A stretch of DNA of 64,000 bases from Streptomyces diastatochromogenes (GCA_026913215.1 JAPTYK010000001.1:1860001-1924000); one strand, 5' to 3'. Counted from the stretch's first letter, positions 13,657-27,061 are shown. Made by a program: numbers and translations. The notes: generated by a model not told the origin, from the sequence alone.

Positions 13657-14080
13657 TCAGCAGGCGTAGTCGATGAGGTCGAACGTGGCGTAGTGGTCGG
13701 AGGTGTAGTAGTCCTCGTCGACCGCGTTCCCGGTCACGATCCGGCGGGCGCCGCGGGTCGAGACGCCCGGGGTCTTCACCGTGTACTCGTGGTAGTAGCC
13801 GGACGTGTGGGCCGGCAGGACGCCCTCGCGGTTCTGGAAGACGATCCCGTCCTGGCTGTACGGGAAGGGGCCGCCCGCGTCGATCAGGCGCAGGGTGTCG
13901 TAGGCCTGGGCGGGCAGGGCCGAGTAGCAGATGTCCCCGACGGACGAGGCCGCCGTGATCGTGGACACGGCGGCGACGGGCGCCGGGGCCGGCGCGGCGG
14001 TGGCCGGGGCGCCGAGGAGGAGGGAGGAGGAGGGCGGCGGCGACGCCACCGGCGAGGGTCATTCGAGGGGGGATGCGCAT
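13657..14080 (-). CDS. Secreted guanyl-specific ribonuclease, RNase Sa/T1 type (one frameshift)
   Basis: A small secreted RNase that cleaves RNA after guanosine. The mature domain matches Streptomyces aureofaciens RNase Sa along its length: [67 protein letters not shown] and GDHYATF-like SDHYATFDLIDYAC. Catalytic Glu (YHEYTV), Arg (RRIVTG) and His (DHYATF) are conserved, as is the Cys pair that joins the two ends. The signal peptide begins MRIPPRMTLAGGVAA at ATG 14080 and continues in the mature frame (LLLGAPATAAPAPAP) after a one-base shift at about 14025-14045. I do not see a barstar-type inhibitor gene next to it. Confidence 0.9.
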
Positions 14081-14344
14081 GAGGAGATGCTGACGCGCGT
14101 AGACCCGGACCCGGAAGCCCAACCCCCTTCAATTCGCCGGACGTTCACCACCCCTCACCCGATGTTCGCAACACCCCTCCCCTTCGGCCCGCCCGGCTGC
14201 TACGTTCCTCGCCAGCACGTCGCCTAACTAACGTTAGGTGGAGAAGTGGCCCCGCGGGCCCGTCCGCCCACGGCTGTCCCACCCGAGTCCGTCAGCCGTA
14301 CGGCAGTCGCCGTACGTCCGTCAGTCCGCAAGGGAGTCCCAGCC
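14081..14344. promoter_or_regulatory. Divergent promoter region with CTAACGTTAG palindrome
   Basis: A 264-bp region between the RNase gene and the divergent phosphatase gene. It contains the perfect 10-bp palindrome CTAACGTTAG (14228-14237) within a longer imperfect dyad CCTAACTAACGTTAGG (14223-14238). This looks like a TetR- or MarR-type operator and lies about 107 bp before the phosphatase ATG. The rest of the gap shows nothing distinctive. Confidence 0.45.
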
Positions 14345-15244
14345 ATGCCCCTGTCCCGTCGCGCGCTGCTCACCGGCACCGGCGCCGCCGCCCTGCTCTC
14401 GGCCCTGCCGGCGGAGGCGAGCGCCCGCCCCGCCCCGCTCGGCGCAGGCGATCCGGCAGATCCCGCTCCAGGGCGCGGTCAACGTCCGCGACCTCGGCGG
14501 ATACGTCACCTACGACGGCGGCCGGGTCCGGTACGGCCGCGCCTACCGCGGCGACCACCTCGCCAAGCTCACCGACGCCGACCTCACCACCCTCGCCGGG
14601 CTCGGCCTCGGCACGGCGGTCGACCTGCGGATCCCGATGGAGGTCGGGTACGACGGCGCCGACCGGCTGCCCGCGGGCCCGGTCCCGGTCGCCCGGCCCG
14701 TCACCGACAACGGCCTGTTCGGGCAGCTGATGGCCGCCATCGGCTCCCGCGACCCGGTGCGGCAGGAGGAGATGCTCGGCGGCGGGCGGGCCGCCGCCTT
14801 CATGTGCGAGGTGTACCGGACCTTCGTCACCGACGCCGCGAACCGGGCCGCCTTCGCGGCCACCCTGCGGGACCTGGCCGATCCCCGCCGGGGGCCGCTG
14901 CTCTTCCACTGCACGTCCGGCAAGGACCGCACCGGCTGGACGAGCTGGCTCCTGCTCACCCTGGTCGGGTGCCCGGAAGCTCCGTCCGCGCGGACTACCT
15001 GGCCTCCAACACCTTCCGCGCCGCGAACGACGCCCGGGTGCGGGAGGGCCTCAAGCAGGCCGGGCTCATGCGGAACCCGGACCTGATCGTGCCGCTCCAG
15101 GAGGTGCGGGACGCGTATCTGGACACCGCCCTCGACCAGCTCCGCACCTCCTACGGGAGCCTCTTCCGCTACGTGTCGGTCGGCCTCGGCCTGGAGCCGC
15201 GCGAGCTCGCGGCGCTCCGCGAACGGCTGGTGGCCGGGGCCTGA
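14345..15244 (+). CDS. Secreted or exported tyrosine-protein phosphatase, PTP/SIW14-like (two frameshifts)
   Basis: A tyrosine/dual-specificity phosphatase of the bacterial Y_phosphatase3 group. The N-terminus MPLSRRALLTGTGAAALLSA is a signal sequence with paired arginines. The mature part opens with IPLQGAVNVRDLGGYVTYDG, the typical start of this family. The active-site loop LLFHCTSGKDRTGWTSW (CX5R, Cys near residue 189) is intact with the following Thr. The conserved C-terminal helix ALDQLRTSYGSLFRYVSVGL ends at TGA 15242-15244. Frame changes occur near 14440 (end of the signal peptide) and 14970. Substrate could be phosphotyrosine proteins or phosphoinositides. The upstream palindrome suggests repressor control. 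Confidence 0.85.
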   Translation: MPLSRRALLTGTGAAALLSALPAEASARPAPLGAGDPADPAPGRGQRPRPRRIRHLRRRPGPVRPRLPRRPPRQAHRRRPHHPRRARPRHGGRPADPDGGRVRRRRPAARGPGPGRPARHRQRPVRAADGRHRLPRPGAAGGDARRRAGRRLHVRGVPDLRHRRREPGRLRGHPAGPGRSPPGAAALPLHVRQGPHRLDELAPAHPGRVPGSSVRADYLASNTFRAANDARVREGLKQAGLMRNPDLIVPLQEVRDAYLDTALDQLRTSYGSLFRYVSVGLGLEPRELAALRERLVAGA

Positions 15245-16892
15245 CGCCCGCGCCCGCCGCCCGCGCCGGAACCGGAGCCCGGCCCGCGCCGGAGCCGCGC
15301 CCGCGCCGCCCGCGCCCCGTCCGGAGCCGCCCGTGGTGCCGGAGCCCGGCCCGAGCCCGTCGTGGTGCCGGAGGTGCGGCTTCCGGTGGGGTGGCGGAGC
15401 CGCGGCCCGTGGACGTGCCGGGGGCGCGGCCCGAGGCGGGTGCGGCCGTGCCCGTACCACCGTTTCCGGAACCGGCCGGGCGGCGGCGACGGCGGCCGCC
15501 GCCCGTGCCGGTGCCGCCGGTGCCCGCCGGCTTGCGCGGCGGGGTGGGCTGCGGGTCTCGATGACGACGGGGACGCCCGAGGGCTCCCGGGCGCCGGTGA
15601 GCTCGGCGAGCTCCTCGTCGCTGGACTTGATCTGCGCCGTCCGGGGCTGATGCCCGCGTTCGACATCAGCCGGCCCATGTCCCGCTTCTGCTCGGGCAGG
15701 ACCAGGGTGAAGACGCTGCCGGACTCGCCGGCGCGGGCGGTGCGGCCGCCGCGGTGCAGATAGTCCTTGTGGTCCATCGGCGGGTCGACGTTCACGACCA
15801 TGTCGAGGTCGTCGACGTGGATGCCGCGGGCCGCCACGTTCGTCGCGACGAGCGTGGTGACCTGGCCGGTCTTGAACTGGTCCAGGGTCCGGTTGCGCTG
15901 CGGCTGCGAGCGTCCGCCGTGCAGCCCGGAGGCCCGGACGCCGTTGGCCAGGAGCCGCTTGACCAGCCGGTCCACGGACCGCTTGGTGTCCATGAAGAGG
16001 ATCGTCCGGCCGTCGCGGGCCGCGATCCGCAGCGTGACGGCCTTCTTGTCGGTCTCGTCCTGCACGTACAGCAGGTGGTGCTCCATCGTGGTCACCGCGC
16101 CCGCCGAGGGGTCGACGGAGTGCACGACCGGGTCGTCGAGGAACATCTTGACGAGCTTGTCGATGTTCCGGTCGAGGGTCGCGGAGAACAGCAGCCGCTG
16201 CCCGCCCGGCTCGACCTGCTTGAGCAGCTTCGTGACCTGCGGCAGGAAGCCCATGTCGGCCATCTGGTCGGCCTCGTCGAGGACCGTGACGGCGACCTGG
16301 TCCAGACGGCAGTCGCCCCGCTCGATGAGGTCCATGAGCCGGCCGGGCGTGGCGATGAGCACCTCGGCGCCGCGCCGCAGCGAGGAGGACTGCCGGGTGA
16401 TCGACATGCCGCCGACGACCGTGGTGATCCGCAGCCGCAGCGCGGCGGCGTACGGGGTGAGGGCGTCCGTCACCTGCTGGGCGAGCTCGCGGGTCGGCAC
16501 CAGGACGAGCGCGAGGGCGCGGTCGGCTCGGCGCGGCGGCCCGCGGTGCGGGCGAGAGCGCGAGCCCGAAGGCGAGGGTCTTGCCGGAGCCGGTGCGGCC
16601 CCGGCCGAGGACGTCGCGCCCGGCGATCGAGTTCGGCAGGGTCGCGGCCTGGATCGGGAAGGGCTCGGTGACGCCCTGCTCCGTGAGCGTCCGCAGCAGC
16701 GCGGCCGGCATGTCCAGGTCCTCGAAGGACGCCACGGGCGGCAGCGCGGGCGTCACCGTCTCCGGCGGAGTGAACTCCTGCGGCGGCGGGGGCGCGGCGG
16801 GACGACGGCCGCCGCGGGTGCCCTTGGGCTGGGACGTGGACTTCGCCTGGGCGGTGCGGGGCCTCGCCTCTGGGGACGTTCGGGCGGGTCAT
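15245..16892 (-). CDS. DEAD-box ATP-dependent RNA helicase (several frameshifts; 3' end approximate)
   Basis: RNA helicase of the DEAD-box family, which unwinds RNA using ATP during ribosome assembly or RNA decay. All core motifs are present: Q-motif region PFPIQAATLP, motif I GRTGSGKT, Ia PTRELAQQ, Ib TPGRLMD, motif II VLDEADQM, III SATLD, IV ILFMDTK, V TNVAARGIHV and VI HRGGRTARAG. The C-terminal tail is basic and low in complexity, rich in Arg/Pro/Gly. I take ATG at 16890-16892 (MTRPNVP...), with shifts near 16865, 16530 and 15660. The last 350 bp are so GC-rich and shifted that the stop cannot be fixed; the gene may overlap the convergent phosphatase end. Confidence 0.85.
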
Positions 16893-16918
16893 TCGTGCCT
16901 TCCTGGCCGGTGCGCGGC

Positions 16919-16959
16919 ACAGCCGGGGCCCGCACCTGCGCGATGCGGGCCCCGGCTGT
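16919..16959. terminator. Strong hairpin downstream of TetR gene
   Basis: A perfect 16-bp inverted repeat (ACAGCCGGGGCCCGCA / TGCGGGCCCCGGCTGT) with a 9-nt loop. It lies between the TetR stop and the helicase start, both on the minus strand. It shares its right arm with the first unit of the neighbouring tandem repeat. Confidence 0.75.
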
Positions 16960-17072
16960 TCTACCCGGAACACGAGATACGGGCTCCGGCTGTTCTCCCC
17001 GGAACACCTTCGTACGGGCCCCGGCTGTCTCTCCCGGGCACGCGATGCGGGTCCCGGATGTCTACCGGAACA
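16940..17072. repeat. Four-unit 34-bp degenerate tandem repeat
   Basis: Units at 16940-16973, 16974-17007, 17008-17041 and 17042-17072 (the last shortened to 31 bp). Each carries the core CGGGCCCCGGCTGT or a close variant, then CCCGGAACAC or CCCGGGCAC. The array fills most of the 190-bp gap between the TetR gene and the helicase gene. Every unit keeps half of the arm of the adjoining hairpin, so different units could pair with the left arm. Confidence 0.8.
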
Positions 17073-17082
17073 ATAGTGCGCC

Positions 17083-17754
17083 TCAGGACCTTCCCGCCCC
17101 GACCCCCCGCTCCCCGGACTCCCCGGACGCCTCGGGAGCCCGTACGGCGATCCCGTCCAGGACCATCGACAGGTACTGCCGGGCGATCTCCTCGGGGCTG
17201 TGCCGGCCGCCCGGCCGGTACCAGGAGGCGGCGACCCAGACGGTGTCGCGGACGAAGCGGTACGTCAGCCGGACGTCCAGGTCGGCGCGGAAGGTCCCGG
17301 CCGCCACCCCGCGCTCCAGGGTCCCGAGCCAGGCCTCCTCGAACCTGCGCTGCGAGTCGGTCAGATAGCCGAAGCGGGGCAGGTCGACCAGGTGGAGGGA
17401 CTCCTTCTGGTAGATGGCGACGGCGGCGCGGTGCCGGTCGATCTCCCGGAAGGACTCGGTGACGAGGGCCTCGATGGTCTCGCGGGGGCCGAGACCGGCG
17501 GCGAGGACGGCGTCGTACCCCTCCCACAGCTCGTTCAGGAAGGTGGAGAGGATCTCGTCGAGCATCGACTCCTTGGAGTCGAAGTGGTAGTAGAGGCTGC
17601 CGGCGAGCATTCCGGCGGCGTCCGCGATCTTGCGGACGGTGGTGGCGTTGTACCCCTGGGCGGCGAACACCTCGGCCGCCGTGTCGAGGAGCTCACGGCG
17701 CCGCTCGGGCCCGCCGCTCACCTGGGTCTTCTTCTTGCTTGCAGTGTTCGGCAC
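17083..17754 (-). CDS. TetR-family transcriptional regulator
   Basis: Intact 223-residue TetR repressor. The N-terminal helix-turn-helix runs RRRELLDTAAEVFAAQGYN, ATTVRKIADAAGMLAGSLYY, HFDSKESMLDEIL (about residues 18-70). The C-terminal ligand domain resembles TetR proteins of lipid or acyl-CoA control (REIDRHRAAVAIYQKES, VRLTYRFVRDTVWVAASWY). The start is GTG at 17752-17754 (VPNTASKKKTQVSG), with a lysine-rich tail before the domain. It is followed by a strong hairpin and a tandem repeat before the helicase gene, so it is probably monocistronic or the last gene of its unit. The target is not evident from its neighbours. Confidence 0.9.
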   Translation of the reverse strand: MPNTASKKKTQVSGGPERRRELLDTAAEVFAAQGYNATTVRKIADAAGMLAGSLYYHFDSKESMLDEILSTFLNELWEGYDAVLAAGLGPRETIEALVTESFREIDRHRAAVAIYQKESLHLVDLPRFGYLTDSQRRFEEAWLGTLERGVAAGTFRADLDVRLTYRFVRDTVWVAASWYRPGGRHSPEEIARQYLSMVLDGIAVRAPEASGESGERGVGAGRS

Positions 17755-17787
17755 GGGCCCATTCTGGTCCCCGCGCGGCCGCGCACC

Positions 17788-18316
17788 TCAGGGTCGGGCG
17801 TCCTCGCGGGGCGGGCCGTCGTCGTTGCCGCGCCGGAGCGTCCGCGCCGGGCGTCCCGGCGCCCAGCTGCAAAGGACGAGCTCCTCGCCGTCCACCCGGG
17901 TCCGTACGACCTCCGTCGGCTCCACCCGGAAGAGGTGGAAGGGCGCGGGGCGCCCGCCTCGGCCGCGTACCGGTCCAGCGTCCCCGGGTCGGTGACCTCG
18001 ACCGCCCGCCCGGAGATCCGGACGTCCCCGCCGCCCATGTCGGTGCCGGGCCCCGGATTGGCGAGCAGCGCGAAGCGGGGTCCCGGCGCAGGTCGAGCGC
18101 CTTCCGGGAGTTCGGCATCATGCCGAGCCAGAGCTCCCCGTCGCGGAAGTCGGCCTCGATGCCGCTGAGCCGGGGCGAGCCGTCCCCGCGGACGGTGGCG
18201 AGGGCGTGGTGGGGGTACTGCCCGAAGCGCTCCCGCACGGTCGCGGCGAACTCGGGTTCGGCGGCCTCGAAGGCCTGCCAGGTGGTTCCGGTGTCTCCCG
18301 TGGCTGTGTCTCGCAT
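17788..18316 (-). CDS. Pyridoxamine 5'-phosphate oxidase-family protein (two frameshifts)
   Basis: A split-barrel flavin/F420-binding protein of the PNPOx-like superfamily. The start MRDTATGDTGTTWQAFEAAE leads into FAATVRERFGQYPHHALATVRGDGSPRLSGIEADFRDGELWL, the usual first strands of the barrel (TVRxDGxPRxS). Further pieces after frame changes near 18080 and 17945 are DMGGGDVRISGRAVEVTDPG and the C-terminal LFRVEPTEVVRTRVDGEELV. TGA at 17788-17790. The family binds FMN, F420 or haem; the cofactor here cannot be decided. About 176 codons fits. It lies just upstream of the TetR gene with a 33-bp gap, so they may be co-transcribed. Confidence 0.8.
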
Positions 18317-18380
18317 GACCTCAGGAAACACCGGATACCCGACACCTACTGTCCGGATTGCTCCGTCGCCCGGTGCGGGT

Positions 18381-18770
18381 TCAGGAGGTGGCGGCGCGCT
18401 CCGCCGCGCTGCGCTCCACGCAGAACTCGTTGCCCTCGGGGTCCGTCATCGTCGCCCAGCCGGTGCCGTCCGGGTTCCGGCGGTCGTCGACCAGGGTGGC
18501 GCCGAGGCCGAGCAGCCGCTCGACCTCCTCGTCCCGGGTGCGGTCCTGCGGCTGGAGGTCGAGGTGGACGCGGTTCTTCACCGACTTCACGTCGGGGACC
18601 TGGATGAAGAGGAGGCTGGCACCGGCCGACTCGACCGTGGCCTCGGGGTCGCCGGGGAAGTCGTCGTCGGCGAGCTTCCCGTCCAGGGCGGCGGCCCAGA
18701 AGCCCGCCAGGGCGTAGGCGTCGGCGCAGTCGATGGTCACGTGGCGTACGAGAGAACTCATGGGCGTCAT
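18381..18770 (-). CDS. VOC-superfamily (glyoxalase/bleomycin-resistance-like) protein
   Basis: Intact 129-residue VOC-fold protein. It opens SSLVRHVTIDCADAYALAGFWAAALDG, the first beta-alpha unit, and has ASLLFIQVPDVKSVKNRVHLDLQ and a second module ending GWATMTDPEGNEFCVE, with the conserved DPEGNEFC and a metal-ligand Glu. Metal ligands His (NRVHLDL) and Glu (NEFCVE) are present, but the function cannot be told; members include dioxygenases, isomerases and resistance proteins. Either Met1 at 18770 or Met4 at 18761 could be the start. Confidence 0.85.
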   Translation of the reverse strand: MTPMSSLVRHVTIDCADAYALAGFWAAALDGKLADDDFPGDPEATVESAGASLLFIQVPDVKSVKNRVHLDLQPQDRTRDEEVERLLGLGATLVDDRRNPDGTGWATMTDPEGNEFCVERSAAERAATS

Positions 18771-18843
18771 GATCGCCCTCGGCGCGGCCGGAAGCCACCG
18801 GATTCCGGGCCTCGTCCGGAACCGCCGCCCCCGGTCGCCACCG

Positions 18844-19449
18844 TCACCCCTCCAGCCGCTCGATGTCCGCGAGCATGGCGTCGGCCAGGTCGCGTTCCGC
18901 CGCGTAGTACCGCTCGGCCCAGGTGAGGGTGAGCCGGGGGTACGCCCAGGCCTCGTCCGCGCCCGCGTCCGCCGCGTCGGCCTCGGCGCGCCGCCGCATG
19001 CCCTCGGCGTACTCGCGGTGCGCGGCCAGGATCTCGCGCATCCGCTCGGGTTCGAGGAGGTGGCCGAGCCAGAGCCGCAGCATCGGCCCGTGTTTGAGGA
19101 CGGGCGGGTCGAGCGGGGCGGTGCGGGCCCAGGCGCGGACGGCGTCGAGGCCCTCGCGGGTGATCCGGTAGACGCGCTTGTCGCGGCTGCCGGTCTCGGG
19201 GGCGACGAGCCGCGAGGTGGCGTAGCCGTGGGTCTCCAGGCGCTTGAGCTCGGCGTAGACCTGGCTGAAGGAGGGACTCCAGTAGAAGAGTCCCAGCGAG
19301 CGGTCGGCCCACTTCTTGACGTCGTAGCCGGACAACTCCCGTCCGTGGGAGAGCAGTCCGAGCACCGCCCAGCCGGTCGCGGGAAGCCCTGGCACGTTCT
19401 CTCGGTCCGCCACGGACGGCAGTCTACGGCCCTTCCTTCCTCTCTCCAT
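18844..19449 (-). CDS. PadR-family transcriptional regulator
   Basis: PadR regulator with an N-terminal winged helix (LPATGWAVLGLLSHGRELSGYDVKKWADRS, then FSQVYAELKRLETHGYATSR and KRVYRITREGLDAVRAW) and a C-terminal helical dimerisation part (MREILAAHREYAEGMRRRAE). ATG at 19447-19449 gives the longest product. A GTG at about 19413 (VADRENVPGLPATGW) may be the real start, since the domain begins soon after it and the ATG is only 8 bp from a palindrome that looks like an operator. Divergent from the luciferase-like oxidoreductase, which is its likely target. Confidence 0.85.
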   Translation of the reverse strand: MERGRKGRRLPSVADRENVPGLPATGWAVLGLLSHGRELSGYDVKKWADRSLGLFYWSPSFSQVYAELKRLETHGYATSRLVAPETGSRDKRVYRITREGLDAVRAWARTAPLDPPVLKHGPMLRLWLGHLLEPERMREILAAHREYAEGMRRRAEADAADAGADEAWAYPRLTLTWAERYYAAERDLADAMLADIERLEG

Positions 19450-19457
19450 GCCTGCTA

Positions 19458-19467
19458 GAAATATTTC
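19458..19467. promoter_or_regulatory. Candidate PadR operator GAAATATTTC
   Basis: A perfect 10-bp AT-rich palindrome in the short gap between the divergent PadR and luciferase-like genes. AT-rich palindromes are typical PadR targets, and the AT content stands out strongly in this genome. Assignment is by position and shape. Confidence 0.5.
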
Positions 19468-19508
19468 GATTAGGCATAGGAGCCAGTCCTCTTCGGGAGG
19501 AGCGTCCC

Positions 19509-20617
19509 GTGAAGTTCTCCATGATCTTCGAAGCACAGCTCGTCGACCCGACCCCCGACCGCGAACGCCAGGTCATCCACGACTGCGTCGAACAGGCCGT
19601 CCTCGCCGAGGAGATGGGCTTCGACCGGATCTGGGCGGTCGAGCACCACTCCCTCACCCAGTACGCCCACATGAGCGCCTCCGAGGTCTTCCTGACCTGG
19701 GTCGCCGCCCGCACCCGCACCCTTCGCGTCGGCCACGGCGTGGTCACGATGCCCTTCGGCTACCAGCACCCGGTCCGGGTCGCCGAGCGCGCCGCCATGC
19801 TCGACGTGCTCTCCGGCGGCCGGGTCGACGTGGGCGCCGGCCGGGGCGCCACCCGCCAGGAGACCCGGATGTTCGGGGTGCGCCCGGAGGACACCCGCCC
19901 GCAGACCGAGGAGGCCCTGCGGATCTTCGCCGCCGCCTGGCGGGAGCCCGAGTTCGAGTGGCACGGCACCCTCGACATCGGCCCCGGCACGGTCCTCCCC
20001 GCCCCGTGCAGACCCCGCACCCGCCGCTCTTCATGGCCTGCTCGCAGCACGACTCCCTCCGGCAGGCCGCCGAACTCGGCATCGGCGCCCTGGTCATGGG
20101 CTTCGCCGGCGCCGAGGACGTCCGGGCGATGCGCGCGGTGTACGACGAGGCCATCGCCGCCCGGGACGGCTCCCGGTTCGTCTCCACCGAGGTCAACGAC
20201 CACTTCTCCGCCCTGTGCCCGACCGTCGTCCTCGACGACGCCCCCCGCGCCCTCCGCCTCGGCACCCGAGGCCAGCGCTTCTTCGCCGAGTCGATCGCCC
20301 ACTGGTACGGCGGCGCCCCCGCCCCCACCGGCTACGCGGAGGACGAGGACCACGCCGGAGCCCTCGACGAACAACGCCAGAAGCTCATCGCCCGCCTCCA
20401 CGAGGCGAACATCCCCGCCCGCCCCGTCGACACCGGCACGTACAACACCGACCACGCCTACGGGGACGCCGCCACCGCGATCGCCTACGTCGAGCGGCTC
20501 CGGGAGATCGGCGTCGACGAGGTGATGTGCCTGATCCAGATGGGCACGGTCCCGCAGGAGGTCTGCCTGGAGACGATCCGGCAGTGGGGCGAGCACGTCA
20601 TCCCGCGCTTCCGCTGA
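19509..20617 (+). CDS. Luciferase-like (LLM) flavin oxidoreductase (one frameshift)
   Basis: A bacterial-luciferase-fold monooxygenase using FMN or F420. It starts GTG 19509 after GGGAGGAG (VKFSMIFEAQLVDPTPDRE) and shows the conserved AEEMGFDRIWAVEHHSL, LRVGHGVVTMPFGYQHPVR and LDVLSGGRVDVGAGRGAT. Near 20005 the frame changes (VLPAPVQTPHPPLFMACSQ) and continues to HVIPRFR and TGA 20615-20617. Length (about 369 codons) is usual. The substrate is unknown. Divergent from PadR, so probably repressed by it and induced by a small aromatic or toxic compound, which is inference. Confidence 0.88.
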
Positions 20618-20677
20618 GAACGCGCCGCAGCGCCCCCCAGGTCGTCCGGTCGGGGACATTCGGGGGGCGCCGCGTTC
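20618..20677. terminator. Imperfect hairpin between luciferase-like gene and gltD
   Basis: Left arm GAACGCGCCGCAGCGCCCCCC and right arm GGGGGGCGCCGCGTTC pair with small bulges around a 23-nt loop. It lies between convergent genes and begins directly after the TGA at 20617. Confidence 0.65.
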
Positions 20678-20726
20678 GGTTCCGTACGCCGTTGTACGGG
20701 ACGTCCTCAGGGGTGATCCGGTCGGA

Positions 20727-22179
20727 TCAGACCGTCAGGGCACGGTCCGTCGGGCGGATCGGGGCCGGCAGGGAGCTGGCGCCGGTGAGGTAGCGGTCGA
20801 CGCCGCGGGCGGCGGAGCGGCCCTCGGCGATGGCCCAGACGATGAGGGACTGGCCGCGGCCGGCGTCACCGGCGACGAAGACGCCGTCGACGTTGGTGGC
20901 GAAGTCGGCGTCGCGGGCGACGTTGCCCCGCTCGTCGAGCTCCAGGCCGAACTGGGCGACCAGGCCGTTCTCCACGTCCGTGCCGGTGAAGCCCATGGCG
21001 AGGGTGACCAGCTGGGCGGGGATCCTGCGCTCCGTGCCCGGCTTCTGGGTCAGCTTGCCGTCGACGAACTCGACCTCGACGAGGTGGAGGAACTGGACGT
21101 TGCCGTCCTCGTCGCCCTCGAAGTGGGTGGTGGAGACGGAGTAGACCCGCTCGCCGCCCTCCTCGTGCGCCGAGGTGACCTTGTAGAGCATGGGGAAGGT
21201 CGGCCAGGGCTGGCCGGGGTTCCGCTCCTCGCCCGGCCTCGGCATGATCTCCAGCTGCGTGACCGAGGCCGCGCCCTGGCGGTGTGCCGTGCCGACGCAG
21301 TCGGCGCCGGTGTCGCCGCCGCCGATGACGACGACGTGCTTGCCCTCGGCGGTGATCGGCGGGGCCACGAAGTCGCCCTCGACGACCTTGTTGGCGAGCG
21401 GCAGGTACTCCATCGCCTGGTGGACGCCGTTCAGCTCCCGGCCCGGGACGGGCAGGTCGCGGGCGGTGGTGGCGCCGGCGGCGATGACGACCGCGTCGTA
21501 CCGGTTGCGCAGGGCCGTCGCCGGCATGTCGCGGCCGATCTCGACGCCCGTGCGGAACTTGGTGCCCTCCGCGCGCATCTGCTCGATGCGGCGGTTGATG
21601 TGCCGCTTCTCCATCTTGAACTCGGGGATGCCGTAGCGCAGGAGACCGCCGATGCGGTCCGCGCGCTCGTACACCGCGACCGTGTGGCCGGCCCGGGTCA
21701 GCTGCTGGGCGGCGGCCAGACCGGCGGGGCCGGAGCCGATGACGGCGACGGTCTTGCCGGAGAGGCGGTCGGGCGCCTGCGGCTTGACGTCGTTGGCGTC
21801 CCAGGCCTTGTCGATGATGGAGACTTCGACGTTCTTGATGGTGACGGCCGGCTGGTTGATGCCGAGCACGCACGCCGACTCGCAGGGAGCCGGGCAGAGG
21901 CGGCCGGTGAACTCCGGGAAGTTGTTGGTGGCGTGCAGGCGCTCCTGCGCCGCCGACCAGTCCTCGCGGTAGGCGTAGTCGTTCCACTCGGGGATCAGGT
22001 TCCCCAGCGGGCAGCCGTTGTGGCAGAACGGGATGCCGCAGTCCATGCAGCGGCCGGCCTGCTTGCTGATGATCGGGAGCAGGGAGCCGGGGACGTAGAC
22101 CTCGTTCCAGTCCCTGACGCGCTCGCCCACCGGTCGGGTCTGGGCGACTTCGCGCCCGGTGGTCAGGAAGCCCTTGGGG

Positions 22180-22187
<8 letters not shown>
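20727..22187 (-). CDS. gltD: Glutamate synthase small subunit
   Basis: Intact 486-residue beta subunit of NADPH-dependent glutamate synthase. It passes electrons from NADPH through FAD and iron-sulphur clusters to the large subunit for glutamine plus 2-oxoglutarate to two glutamates. The N-terminal cysteine set is present (GRCMDCGIPFCHNGCPLGN and LCPAPCESACVLG). The FAD-binding VAVIGSGPAGLAAAQQL and NADPH-binding VVVIGGGDTGADCVGTA motifs follow, and the C-terminus has GVFVAGDAGRGQSLIVWAI. Its ATG overlaps the gltB stop by 8 nt (ATGGCTGA), so the two are translationally coupled. Confidence 0.97.
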
Positions 22188-26741
<4,554 letters not shown>

Positions 26742-26804
26742 CGGCTCTCCCGTCGTCGTCGTGGCATATGCAGATGCCGAGGGACGACGTTGGCCCTCCG
26801 CGAA

Positions 26805-26820
26805 ATTTCGTGCAGGTTAC
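26805..26820 (-). promoter_or_regulatory. Candidate proximal GlnR half-box upstream of gltB
   Basis: On the minus strand the sequence reads GTAAC, six bases, GAAAT. The GlnR consensus of actinomycetes is gTnAC-n6-GaAAc, so one base differs. It lies 64-79 bp before the gltB start, a reasonable place for nitrogen control of glutamate synthase. Confidence 0.45.
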
Positions 26821-27034
26821 ATGATGACTGGCTTCTCGACTGGCGGAAAGCTCATTCCAACATGCGGACACCGCCGATACGCAGCGGTGGTGTGTTTTCA
26901 CCTGGGGGTGCGGCGACAGGGGGACTGTCCCGCAGGGGACGGATCGGGGGTCCGGAGGGTCTTCGGGTCTCCGGCGACCCGTCGCTGGGAGTGGGCTTCG
27001 TTGCCCGAATGGCGCTCAGGCCTCTTTCCCGTTG

Positions 27035-27061
27035 GTCACGGGTTCGAAACCGCCGGGTAAC
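27035..27061 (+). promoter_or_regulatory. Candidate GlnR box
   Basis: The plus strand reads GTCAC-n6-GAAAC-n6-GTAAC, then six bases and CATAT. This fits three consecutive modules of the GlnR consensus gTnAC-n6-GaAAc-n6-gTnAC-n6-GaAAc with correct spacing. It is 294-320 bp upstream of gltB, or about 45 bp before a possible plus-strand start leading to the hairpin at 27172. Confidence 0.6.

Noticed and set aside
16940..17072. Tandem repeats as a CRISPR array
   Set aside because: The units are contiguous, with no unique spacers, and no cas genes are present.
27041..27051. GGTTCGAAACC resembling a tRNA T-arm
   Set aside because: No matching acceptor, D or anticodon arms can be formed around it. 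It is better explained as part of the GlnR box.
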